Part shown: positions 54,117 through 62,699 of the stretch, piece by piece
Layout: each line of letters opens with the position of its first letter
How positions within the stretch are numbered: position 1 is the stretch's first letter
Source of the DNA: Pelomonas sp. Root405
GTDB lineage: Bacteria; Pseudomonadota; Gammaproteobacteria; Burkholderiales; Burkholderiaceae_C
DNA: 64,000 nt
NCBI RefSeq assembly: GCF_001425165.1
Contig: NZ_LMDU01000001.1
Location: 776,075-840,074, forward strand
Direction: 5' to 3'
Position numbers and translations under genes: made by a program
Notes under the pieces: generated by a model
Database searches by the model: none
What the model was told of the DNA's origin: nothing
The model's input: only the letters and a program-made list of their open reading frames with translations

Positions 54117-55787
54117 TCAAGGTGCGACGGGGCGCAGGAAGGACTGCAGCGGCTGGCCCGGCAGGCGCTTCAGGGCCTCCACGAGCTGGGTGGCGTTGAA
54201 AACCGCGCCGGCGTCATTCGTGTGCGTGCGGGCGTCGGAGAAGAAGGTGTCGACCTTGTCGGCGCCGACTGCGCGGTAGGCCTCGGCGACCAGCAGCGTC
54301 AGGTCGATGAACTGGGCGCCGTTGGCGCGGGCGACCTGCTCGCCCCAGGCGGCGTAGTTCTCGAAGTCGCGCGGCTGCTCGGGCTTCCAGCGGTCCTTGT
54401 GCGGGATGGGCGACAGCACGACGACGCTCGCACCCTTTGCCTTGGCATCGTTGATGTAGCGAGCCAGGTACCACCCAAAGCTCTGCACCATCTCCTTCGT
54501 GCCGTCGGGCCGTGTGTCCTCCACGGTCTCGGGCCCGATGCCGGGCACCGAGCCACGGTTCTTGCCGGCCGGGTCGCCGATGCGGGCGCCGTCGTTGTGG
54601 CCGAACTGGATCAGCAGCGTGTCGCCGGCTTTCAACTGTTCCAGCACCGCGGCCCAGCGCCCTTCGGTGAAGAAGGTGCGGCTGCTGCGGCCGCCGATGG
54701 CGTTGTTGACGACGTTGATGCGCTGCGTGTCGAAGAAGAGCGCCACACGCTCGCCCCAGCCATAGGCGCCGTTCTGGCCGCCGCTGCGCACGGTGGAGTC
54801 GCCGATCAGCACGAGGCTGGGCAGCTTCGGGTCGCGCGGGGCCTCGACCCTGACCTTGCGGGCGTCGACGACGGGCCGGTCGTCCGACCCGTCGGGTGCG
54901 AAGCGCTGCTTGTAGACGTCCTCCGGCAGCACCTTGTTCTGCAGTAGCCCGGCAATCACCAGTTGGGCATTGACAGCCGCACCCAGCCAGTTGGTGTGCA
55001 CGGTTTCTGGATTAGGTGGGAAGAGCGTCGCCACCACGGCCTTGCCCAGTGCCTCGTAGCGTTTGGCACCCCACTCGTTGAGGTCGATGAAGGCGACTTT
55101 CTCCTGCCTGGCCACCTCGGCCGCCCAGCCGGCGAAGTTGCCGCCGGCGCGCGTCACCGTCTTGCCGTCGGCTTCCCAGCGCTTGCGGATGACCGGCGAG
55201 GCGACGACCGGTGTGGCGCCTGCCGCGCGGATTTCGGCGATGTAGCCACGCAGGTAGGCGCCGTAGGTGGTGACGGTCTCGCGCTTGCCGGTCAGCAGGT
55301 TGTCGATCACTTCCTGCTCCGGCCCGGTGCCGCGCAGCACGCCGCGGGCGCGGCTGTTGTCGTTGACCGGGCTGGCGTCGTTGTGGCCGAACTGCATGAC
55401 GACCCAGTCGCCGCGCTTGATGAAGGGCTTGGTGCGGTCCCAGTGGCCGCTCGTGCGGTACGTCCGGCTGCTCAAGCCGCCGACGGCGCGGTTGACGACG
55501 TTGATCTTCTTCAGGTCGAAGTAGGCGGCGATGGGAGTGCCCCAGCCCCACTGGCCGTCGGCGCCCTGGCCCTGGCCATCGTCGCGGCCGTTGCGCACGG
55601 TGGAGTCGCCGATGAAGATCAGCGACGGCAGCTCGGGCTTGGCGGGCTCCGGCAGCTGGATCTGGGCGCGCGCTGGGTCGGTCGTGGCTGTGAACTCCTG
55701 CGCGTGGGCCAGCGGCAGAGCGAGCAGCAGCGTCGCGAGCATGCGGCGGGTCAGGCGGCGGGTGGTGAGGCGAGTCATGGCGCGCAT
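54117..55787 (-). CDS. Tandem SGNH esterase, CE12-like (rhamnogalacturonan acetylesterase family)
   Basis: A 556-residue exported protein made of two SGNH hydrolase domains. Signal peptide to about residue 30. Domain 1 (55-285): GDSTVRNG (Ser62), QFGHND (133-137) and C-terminal His264 in ETVHTNWLGA. Domain 2 (325-545): GDSTVRSG (Ser331), QFGHNDG and His522 in DARTHTNDAGA. The family removes acetyl groups from rhamnogalacturonan I. The usual Asp three residues before the His is Glu261 in domain 1 and Ala519 (Asp518 one earlier) in domain 2. The neighbourhood supports a pectin role. ATG 55778 is an alternative start. Confidence 0.82.
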   Translation of the reverse strand: MRAMTRLTTRRLTRRMLATLLLALPLAHAQEFTATTDPARAQIQLPEPAKPELPSLIFIGDSTVRNGRDDGQGQGADGQWGWGTPIAAYFDLKKINVVNRAVGGLSSRTYRTSGHWDRTKPFIKRGDWVVMQFGHNDASPVNDNSRARGVLRGTGPEQEVIDNLLTGKRETVTTYGAYLRGYIAEIRAAGATPVVASPVIRKRWEADGKTVTRAGGNFAGWAAEVARQEKVAFIDLNEWGAKRYEALGKAVVATLFPPNPETVHTNWLGAAVNAQLVIAGLLQNKVLPEDVYKQRFAPDGSDDRPVVDARKVRVEAPRDPKLPSLVLIGDSTVRSGGQNGAYGWGERVALFFDTQRINVVNNAIGGRSSRTFFTEGRWAAVLEQLKAGDTLLIQFGHNDGARIGDPAGKNRGSVPGIGPETVEDTRPDGTKEMVQSFGWYLARYINDAKAKGASVVVLSPIPHKDRWKPEQPRDFENYAAWGEQVARANGAQFIDLTLLVAEAYRAVGADKVDTFFSDARTHTNDAGAVFNATQLVEALKRLPGQPLQSFLRPVAP

Positions 55788-55912
55788 GCTAGGAGCGATT
55801 GCGTCGCCGCTGGCAGCCGCGACAGCGCAAGTTCTTGAGCGATTGGTGGCCAGCAACAGTCCTTGACATGGCGGGGCCTAGAGTCGCCGCACTTCGACCA
55901 GCGGGCACTGCC

Positions 55913-57274
55913 ATGCGCTTCAAAAAAACCTTGTTCATTGGTGCTCTGCTCAGCCTGGCACTCAGCTCGGCCTGGGCCCAGATCGGCCAGCGCTTCCCGT
56001 CCGAGAAGCGCGTCGTGCCCGACCCGGTCACCGGCACGCCGCTGACCTTCCTGACGACGCAGCCGCGCGGCGACTCCAAGATCTACCCCAGCCACCCGCA
56101 GTGGACGGCCGACGGCCAGTGGCTGGTGTTCCGCTCCAACCGCGTCAAGGGCGAGGCCATCGCCGTGCACGAGGCCACGGGCGACCTGGTGCAGGTCACC
56201 GAGGGCGGCTACGAGGGCATGCTCAACCTGGCGCAGTCGGGCGGCAACAAGCTGTTCTTCCTGCGCAAGGACCCGACCGGCGCCGCGGGCGACAAGGTCA
56301 GGCAGGCCGTCGAGGTGGACCTGGACCGCGTGTTCGCCGACAGCAAGGCCGGCGCGATGAAGCCTGCCAGCGCCTATCAGCGCATCTTCGCCACGCTGCC
56401 CGCCGAGCTGGAGGCCTATGGCGACAACGCGCTGGACGCCGACGGCCAGTGGTTCTACTTCCGCATCCAGGGCAAGGCCTACGCCGGCGCGAAGCTGCCG
56501 GCCGGCACCAAGGTCGAGCCGCCCTTCGGCCCGCGCCGCATGGGCGCCGGCCCGCACGCCATCGGCAAGGTCAACGTGAAGACGGGCGAGTTCCAGCACG
56601 TCGTCTCGGTGCCCTTCCAGATCGGCCACATCCAGAGCAACAGCTGGAACCCGGGCGAACTGGTGTTCAGCTGGGAGACCGGTGGCAAGTCGCCGCAGCG
56701 CACCTGGACGGTCAAGGGCGACGGCACCGGCCTGCGCCCGCTCTACCCCGAGGCGCCCTACGAGTGGGTCACGCACGAAGCCTTCATCAGCAAGGACGAG
56801 GTGGCGCTTGCCATCATGGGCCACCGCCCCGTCCCGGGTGTCGTCGACGCCAGCCGCCCGGCCGCCACCGACGTGGGCGGCGCCAACCCGGGCCAGGAAG
56901 ACGGCTGGGGCAACACCGGCACGCGCGAGAAGCCGACCGGCCTGGCCATCGTCAACCTGCGCACGCGCGAGATGACGATTGCCGGCCAGACGCACAAGGG
57001 CAGTGGCCTGTGGCACGTGCACGGCTCGCCGGACGGCCGCTTCGCCGTGGGTGACGACTTCAACCGTGATCTCTACCTGATCGACCGCAAGAGCCGCGAA
57101 ATGATCCTGCTCACCGCCGGCCACAAGACGACGGCGCGAGACCACCCGCATCCGACCTTCAGCCCGGACGGCCGGAAGATCCAGATCCAGTCCGCCATGC
57201 TGGCTGCGGACGGGCGCGAGATGAATATCTGCGTGGTGCCGGTGCCGCAGGCCTGGCTGGACCGTAAACCCTGA
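55913..57274 (+). CDS. Exported beta-propeller protein, PL22-like (oligogalacturonate lyase family)
   Basis: A 453-residue protein with signal peptide (MRFKKTLFIGALLSLALSSAWAQ, first 23) and WD40/PD40-type blades (HPQWTADGQWLVFRSNR, HVHGSPDGRFAVGDDF, HPHPTFSPDGRKIQIQS). Histidine-rich blade edges (VTHEAF, HVHG, HPHP) recall the metal site of PL22 oligogalacturonate lyases. Its location beside a CE12-like esterase and a PL11 lyase fits pectin fragment cleavage. A general TolB-like propeller is the fallback. ATG 55913 is chosen for the signal peptide. It is divergent from the esterase. Confidence 0.65.
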   Translation: MRFKKTLFIGALLSLALSSAWAQIGQRFPSEKRVVPDPVTGTPLTFLTTQPRGDSKIYPSHPQWTADGQWLVFRSNRVKGEAIAVHEATGDLVQVTEGGYEGMLNLAQSGGNKLFFLRKDPTGAAGDKVRQAVEVDLDRVFADSKAGAMKPASAYQRIFATLPAELEAYGDNALDADGQWFYFRIQGKAYAGAKLPAGTKVEPPFGPRRMGAGPHAIGKVNVKTGEFQHVVSVPFQIGHIQSNSWNPGELVFSWETGGKSPQRTWTVKGDGTGLRPLYPEAPYEWVTHEAFISKDEVALAIMGHRPVPGVVDASRPAATDVGGANPGQEDGWGNTGTREKPTGLAIVNLRTREMTIAGQTHKGSGLWHVHGSPDGRFAVGDDFNRDLYLIDRKSREMILLTAGHKTTARDHPHPTFSPDGRKIQIQSAMLAADGREMNICVVPVPQAWLDRKP

Positions 57275-57605
57275 GTCGGACATATATCGATGTGAGTTTT
57301 CGGATTTCTGATTTGAATATTGGGAATCCGTTTTCAAATCAAACGCGTCATTTGATTTGAACCTTGTCGCCAGCTGACCCGATCGCGCGTTCAATGGCGT
57401 CTGCGCCTGGGCTGGCGCGCCGGGATAATCATGGCGTTGATTGAGATCTGAGCTGCACAAGGGTTAACGCGGTGCAAAGTGATCATGGTCGTGATTCTTT
57501 GCTGCGCGGTGAACACAGCGTGAATCCCGACCTCTAGACTGATCTCGGGGCAATAAGAAAGAGCGTGGTTTGAACCGCTCACCTCGATATTCTGGAGACT
57601 CACAA
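57275..57605. other. Intergenic region upstream of the TonB receptor gene
   Basis: A 331-nt non-coding stretch that is clearly more A/T-rich than its surroundings in its first third. It holds the half-site cluster at 57309-57361. No full promoter is convincing: TAGACT (57535-57540) could be a -10 box, but no good -35 lies 16-18 nt upstream. A GGAG at 57593-57596 serves the receptor start. Confidence 0.6.
57309..57361. promoter_or_regulatory. Candidate operator: three TTTGATTTGAA half-sites
   Basis: A perfect 11-bp inverted repeat TTCAAATCAAA (57333-57343) / TTTGATTTGAA (57351-57361), 7-nt spacer, plus a third direct half-site TGATTTGAA at 57309-57317. It lies 245 nt before the TonB receptor ATG and 35-87 nt after the PL22-like stop. 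The symmetry and spacing suggest a dimeric regulator; the regulator gene is not in the window. As a hairpin it lacks a T-run, so it is less likely to be a terminator. Confidence 0.6.
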
Positions 57606-60600
57606 ATGCTGAAGATGAATCACGGCCGCGCGCCGGTTTCACGTTGGACCCCGCTGGCCCTCGCCGTCGCGGCCGCACTGGCCAGCCAGGCCCAAGCCCA
57701 GCAGGCTGCTGCACCAGCCCCGGCCGCATCGGCGCCGGCCGCCGCCGCTGACAAGAGCGCCCAGCTCGAAACGGTCGTCGTGACCGGCATCCGCAGCTCC
57801 ATCCGCAGCGCCATCGACCGCAAGAAGAACGCCGGCACGGTGACCGACTCCATCGTGGCCGAGGACATCGACCAGTTCCCCGACAAGAACGTCGGCGAGG
57901 CCTTGTCGCGCATCACCGGCGTGCAGCTGTCGCGCGAATTTGGCGAGGGTTCGCAGGTGTCCATACGCGGCGTCGAGCCCGACCTGAACCGTGTGGAGAT
58001 CAACGGCATGTCCGTGCTGGGCACCAGCGGTGGCGCCGGCCGTGGCGCCGAGCTGCGCGAGCTGGCCTCCGAGCTGATCCAGTCCATCGACGTCGTCAAG
58101 GGCACGCAGGCCCGCATGACCGAAGGCGGCGTCGGCGGCACGGTGATGATCACGACCCGCAAGCCGCTGGACTTCAAGCAGCGCACCGTGGCGGGCAGCA
58201 TCGCCGGCGAGCAAGCCAGCCTGCGCGGCGGCGTGCAGCCCCGCGCCACGCTGCTGCTGGCGGACAAGTTCTTCGACGGCCGCCTGGGCCTGATGGCCAA
58301 CCTCGTCTACGACAAGGTCCACACCCGCGGCGACTTTGCCCGCAACACCTCGTGGAACTTCCTGCGCGACTGGGACATGTCGCCCGAGAAGACGGTCACC
58401 AGCCTGAATGCCAATGCCGCCGCGGTGAGTGCCTCGACAGGATGCGCGGCGCTGGCCGCCGCCGACCGCGCGCCCTGCCTGAGCCAGTGGTTCGACTACG
58501 CGCCGCGCATCTCGCGCTACGGCCTGTGGACGCGTGACCACGAGCGCAAGACGGCCGAAGTGACGGCCCAGTACAAGTTCAGCGACCAGTTCGACGCCTA
58601 CGTCAGTCACCAGATCAACTCGCAGGCGCAGAAGCTCAACGACATGAACTTTGGCACCGACCTGACGGCGGTGACCCGGCTCAACAGCGCGGGCAATGCG
58701 CCGATCTACCGCCCCGACGCGACGGTGCTGACGGCCGGCACCTGCGTGGGTGCCCCCGGCACCACGACGCCGGCCGGGATGGTGGTCGAGAACCACCATG
58801 TCACGCAGTACACGGTGGGCAACTGCCTGAACGTGGCGGGCCAGGGTGGTCAGGGCGCGTTCAGCACTTCGGCGCGCGACTTTGCGCTGGATATCAAGTC
58901 CCAGTACACGACCGCCGGCTTCAAGTTCAAGAACGATTCCTGGCGCATCGAGGGCCTGCTGGGTGATTCCAAGTCGGACTACAAGAGCGACAGCAACAAC
59001 ATCGTGCTGACGCAGAACGCGCCTGGCCTGGTCGTCAAGCTAGACGACCAGCGCCTGCCGCAGTTCACCTTTCCCAGTGGCTACAGCCCCGACAGCGCTG
59101 CGTCCTATGTGCAGGCGCAGTTGCAGTACCGCCCGTCTGCCACAGCCAACAAGGAGCGCCAGGCCAAGCTGGACCTCTCGTACAACATCGACCGCGGCAT
59201 CTTCGGCACGCTGCACTTCGGCGGCCAGGCGCGCGAGTCCAGCTCGCGCCAGTACAACGGCGGCGGCTACCTGGTGCAGAACAACGGCAGCCTGACCAAC
59301 ACGACGGAAGCGGTGGACATCAACGCCCGCAGCGCCAACGTCAACCAGACCATCATCTTCGACCCGCTCTACACCGGCACGGCCCAGCGCGCCAACGACG
59401 TTCAGAACTTCATCAACAGCGGTCACCGCACGTCCTACGTGAATGGCGCCCGCATGCAGGAGATCGTCAACCTGCTGCGCACGACCTCGCCCGGCACCTT
59501 CTTCAACGGCTACAAAGACGCCGGCAACCTGCCGGGCGGCTGGACGGCGCCGAGCTATGTCGCGGCCGCCGGCTCGGGCATTTTCGACACCAGCGCCTTC
59601 AACCACGCCTACCTCTACGAAACCCCGGGCAGCGACGGCAAGACCTATCCGCAGATCCCTGCCTTTGACATCTCCGAGAAGATCAAGGCCGCCTACCTGC
59701 AGCTGGACTGGGGCACCGAAGTCTTCGGCATGGGCCTGGACGGCAATGTCGGCGTGCGCTACGCCAAGACCGACGTGAACTCCATCGGCCTGCAGACCGA
59801 CCGCACCTGCAACCCGGCCACCGTGTCGACCTGCTCGGTGGTCGTCAACAGCAACACCGTCGTTGCCATCGACAACAGCTACAGCGACGTGCTGCCCAGC
59901 ATCAACGCCGCGCTGCAGCTGGTGCCCAACAAGCTGATCCTGCGCGCCGGCTGGGGCAAGGTCATGGCGCGCCCGGCCATCGACCTGCTGGCGCCCAATG
60001 TCACCTGCACCACGGGCAGCGGCAACCCCTCGCGCGGCGGCGACGGCACCGACGACTGCTCGGCCGGCAACCCCGAGCTCAAGCCCTACCGCGCGACCAA
60101 GGAAGACTTGAGCCTGGAGTGGTACCCGGACCGCGACACCCAGCTGAGCCTGGCCGTGTTCCGCACCAACATCGACACCTATGTGCGCAAGGGCATCTAC
60201 CAGCCGCAGGTGAACTTCTACGGCGACGGCCGCCTGTTCGACGTGACCCAGGCGGTCAACGGCCAAGGCGCCCGAACCCAAGGCCTGGAACTGGCCGGCC
60301 GCACGCCGCTGTCCTTTCTGCCCGGGTTCATGAGCGGCTTCGGCGTCGACGCCAACGTCACCCGCATGGGCTTCAGCTACGCGGCCGGCAACGAGCTGAT
60401 CAGCCCGCTCGACAACTCGGTGCTGCCCTATCCGGGCCTGTCCAAGCTGGCCTACAACCTGGGCCTGTGGTACGACCGCGACCAGTTCAACGCCCGCCTC
60501 GCCTGGCACCACCGCAGCAAGTACTACACGGGTGGCAACGACGTCTCCGGCAACCCCAACTTCCGCGATGCCAGCGGCTACCTGGACGCCAAGTTCCAGT

Positions 60601-60749
60601 GGAAGGCCACCAAGCAGCTGACCCTCTCGGTCGAGGCCAAGAACCTGACTGACCAGGCCGAGCTGACCTATGCGGGTGACCTGTCGCGCCCCAATGAGCT
60701 GGCCTGGTCTGGCCGTCGCTACTACGTGACGCTGAGCTACAAGCTCTGA
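57606..60749 (+). CDS. TonB-dependent receptor (Xanthomonas/Caulobacter carbohydrate-type)
   Basis: A 1047-residue outer-membrane receptor. Signal peptide to about residue 30, an Ala/Pro linker, TonB box ETVVVTGIR, plug domain (DQFPDKNVGEALSRITGVQL, SIRGVEPDLNRVEINGM) and a large beta-barrel whose end is GRRYYVTLSYKL. The long form matches the subfamily that imports plant oligosaccharides. ATG 57606 has GGAG at 57593-57596. Given the flanking enzymes, rhamnogalacturonan or pectin fragments are the likely ligand; this is inferred. A strong terminator follows. Confidence 0.93.
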   Translation: MLKMNHGRAPVSRWTPLALAVAAALASQAQAQQAAAPAPAASAPAAAADKSAQLETVVVTGIRSSIRSAIDRKKNAGTVTDSIVAEDIDQFPDKNVGEALSRITGVQLSREFGEGSQVSIRGVEPDLNRVEINGMSVLGTSGGAGRGAELRELASELIQSIDVVKGTQARMTEGGVGGTVMITTRKPLDFKQRTVAGSIAGEQASLRGGVQPRATLLLADKFFDGRLGLMANLVYDKVHTRGDFARNTSWNFLRDWDMSPEKTVTSLNANAAAVSASTGCAALAAADRAPCLSQWFDYAPRISRYGLWTRDHERKTAEVTAQYKFSDQFDAYVSHQINSQAQKLNDMNFGTDLTAVTRLNSAGNAPIYRPDATVLTAGTCVGAPGTTTPAGMVVENHHVTQYTVGNCLNVAGQGGQGAFSTSARDFALDIKSQYTTAGFKFKNDSWRIEGLLGDSKSDYKSDSNNIVLTQNAPGLVVKLDDQRLPQFTFPSGYSPDSAASYVQAQLQYRPSATANKERQAKLDLSYNIDRGIFGTLHFGGQARESSSRQYNGGGYLVQNNGSLTNTTEAVDINARSANVNQTIIFDPLYTGTAQRANDVQNFINSGHRTSYVNGARMQEIVNLLRTTSPGTFFNGYKDAGNLPGGWTAPSYVAAAGSGIFDTSAFNHAYLYETPGSDGKTYPQIPAFDISEKIKAAYLQLDWGTEVFGMGLDGNVGVRYAKTDVNSIGLQTDRTCNPATVSTCSVVVNSNTVVAIDNSYSDVLPSINAALQLVPNKLILRAGWGKVMARPAIDLLAPNVTCTTGSGNPSRGGDGTDDCSAGNPELKPYRATKEDLSLEWYPDRDTQLSLAVFRTNIDTYVRKGIYQPQVNFYGDGRLFDVTQAVNGQGARTQGLELAGRTPLSFLPGFMSGFGVDANVTRMGFSYAAGNELISPLDNSVLPYPGLSKLAYNLGLWYDRDQFNARLAWHHRSKYYTGGNDVSGNPNFRDASGYLDAKFQWKATKQLTLSVEAKNLTDQAELTYAGDLSRPNELAWSGRRYYVTLSYKL

Positions 60750-60817
60750 TCCGCCTTTCATTGAAGTGAACTCCAGGCCGGCATGGCCTCTGTTGTTGCG
60801 CTGACCTCCAAGCGCGC

Positions 60818-60850
60818 CGGCCCCCGCCTCCGCTGGGGCCGTCTTTTTTT
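60818..60850 (+). terminator. Intrinsic terminator between TonB receptor and PL11 lyase
   Basis: A 7-bp stem (CGGCCCC / GGGGCCG) with a 10-nt loop, then TC and seven T residues. It is only 14 nt before the start of the lyase gene, with no obvious new promoter between, so the downstream genes may depend on read-through. Confidence 0.8.
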
Positions 60851-60863
60851 GCGAGTCGTCGAC

Positions 60864-62699
60864 ATGAAGCTTTCGCGCCGTTTCATCGCCTGCCTGCTGC
60901 TGGCCGCCACCGGCCTCGGGCAGGCCCAGCCCAAGCAGATGGAAAAACTCGACCGCGGCCTGGTGGCGCTGGCCACGCAGCAGGGCGTGATGCTCAGCTG
61001 GCGCCTGCTGGGTACCGAGCCGGCGAGCGTCGGGTTCCACGTCTATCGCGATGGCCGGCGGCTGACAACCAAGCCGCAGCAGTTGACCAACCTGCTCGAT
61101 GCCAAGGGCCGCGCCGACAGCCTCTACAGCGTGCGCGCCGTTGTCGCCGGCCGCGAGCTGCAGGGCCCGACCGTCGCGCCGTGGAACCAGCCCTACCTGC
61201 GCGTGCCGCTGCAAAAGCCTGAAGGAGGCGTGACGCCCGACGGCGTGGTCTACACCTACCAGATGAACGACGGCGCGCCGGCCGACCTGGACGGCGATGG
61301 CCAGTACGAGTTGGTCGTCAAATGGCAGCCCACCAACGCCAAGGACAACTCGCAGCGAGGCCACACCGGCCACACGCTGGTGGACGCCTACAAGCTGGAT
61401 GGCACACGGCTGTGGCGCATCGACTTGGGGCCCAACATCCGCGCTGGTGCCCATTACACGCACATGGTCGCCTACGACCTGGACGGCGACGGCAAGGCCG
61501 AAGTGATGATGAAGACCGCCGACGGCACGGTGGACGGCGCCAGCCAGGTGATCGGCGACGCGAAGGCCGACCACCGCAACGCGACCGGCTTTGTGCTGGC
61601 CGGCCCCGAGTTCCTGACCGTTTTCAACGGCCTGACCGGCGCCGCCATGGCCACGACCGACTACAACCCGCCGCGCGGCGGTGATGGCGGCGGCTGGGGC
61701 GATACCAACGGCAACCGCGTCGACCGCTTCCTGGCCGGCGTCGCCTATCTGGACGGCCAACGGCCCAGCGCCGTGTTCGCCCGCGGCTACTACACCCGCG
61801 CCGTGCTGGCCGCGTGGGACTGGCGCGCCGGCAAGCTCACACAGCGCTGGATCTTCGATAGCGACAGCGACGCAGCAAGCAAGCCTGTGGCTGGGCAGGG
61901 CGCGCACTGGTTCTCCGTCGCCGACGTGGACGGCGACGGCCGCGACGACATCATCTACGGCGCCGCCACCATCGCCAGCACCGGCAAGACGCTCTACAGC
62001 ACCGGCCTGTGCCACGGCGACGCGCTGCATGTCAGCAACTTCGACCCGGCGCGCGAGGGCCAACAGATCTTCATGGTCCACGAGAGCCCGCGCTGCTATG
62101 GCGCGCACGGCCTGGAGATGCACGACGGCGCGACCGGCAAGGTGCTGTGGAGCATGTCCGGCAACAACACCGACGTGGGCCGCGGCGTCTGCTTCGACAT
62201 CGACCCCGCCCACCCCGGCGCCGAATGCTGGGGCAATGTCGGCGGCCTCATGAACGCCAGCGGCAAGCTCATCAGCGACAAGCACCCCAACCGCTACAAC
62301 TTTGCACTGTGGTGGGACGGCGACCTGCTGCGCGAGTCGCTCGACCATGTCGCCATCGACAAGTGGAACCCGGCCGCCTTCAAGTTTGAGCCGCTGCTGA
62401 ACGGCAAGGCCGTTGGCGCCGCGTCCAACAACGGCACCAAGGGCAACCCGGTGCTGTCGGCTGACCTGTTCGGCGACTGGCGCGAGGAAGTCGTCTGGCG
62501 CAACGAGGACAGCACGGCGCTGCTCGTCTTCACGACGCCGCTGCCCACCAAGCACCGGCTGGTGACGCTGATGCATGACCCGCAGTACCGTGTGCAGGTC
62601 GCCGGGCAGAACGCCGGCTACAACCAGCCGCCGCACACCAGCTTCCACCTGGGCCATGCCATGAAGTCGCCGCGCTATCTGCCGATCACGGCGCCATGA
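60864..62699 (+). CDS. Rhamnogalacturonan lyase, PL11 family (YesW/YesX-like)
   Basis: A 611-residue exported lyase that cleaves the rhamnogalacturonan I backbone by beta-elimination. Signal peptide to about residue 22, then an N-terminal beta domain (LDRGLVALATQQGVMLSWRL) and an eight-bladed propeller with Ca-binding loops DLDGDGQYELVVKW (141-154), YDLDGDGKAEVMMKTADG (204-221) and DVDGDGRDDIIYG. The block EECVW-like VFGDWREEVVWR near the end is also typical. ATG 60864 lies just after the terminator. Its stop overlaps the next start (ATGA). Confidence 0.93.
   Translation: MKLSRRFIACLLLAATGLGQAQPKQMEKLDRGLVALATQQGVMLSWRLLGTEPASVGFHVYRDGRRLTTKPQQLTNLLDAKGRADSLYSVRAVVAGRELQGPTVAPWNQPYLRVPLQKPEGGVTPDGVVYTYQMNDGAPADLDGDGQYELVVKWQPTNAKDNSQRGHTGHTLVDAYKLDGTRLWRIDLGPNIRAGAHYTHMVAYDLDGDGKAEVMMKTADGTVDGASQVIGDAKADHRNATGFVLAGPEFLTVFNGLTGAAMATTDYNPPRGGDGGGWGDTNGNRVDRFLAGVAYLDGQRPSAVFARGYYTRAVLAAWDWRAGKLTQRWIFDSDSDAASKPVAGQGAHWFSVADVDGDGRDDIIYGAATIASTGKTLYSTGLCHGDALHVSNFDPAREGQQIFMVHESPRCYGAHGLEMHDGATGKVLWSMSGNNTDVGRGVCFDIDPAHPGAECWGNVGGLMNASGKLISDKHPNRYNFALWWDGDLLRESLDHVAIDKWNPAAFKFEPLLNGKAVGAASNNGTKGNPVLSADLFGDWREEVVWRNEDSTALLVFTTPLPTKHRLVTLMHDPQYRVQVAGQNAGYNQPPHTSFHLGHAMKSPRYLPITAP

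Noticed and set aside
55863-55884. TTGACA (55863-55868) with TAGAGT (55879-55884) as a promoter for the PL22-like gene
   Set aside because: The spacer is only 10 nt, far from the 16-18 nt required.
55775-57460. Minus-strand open frame of 561 codons
   Set aside because: Lies opposite the PL22-like gene and runs through the operator region; no start with a ribosome site.
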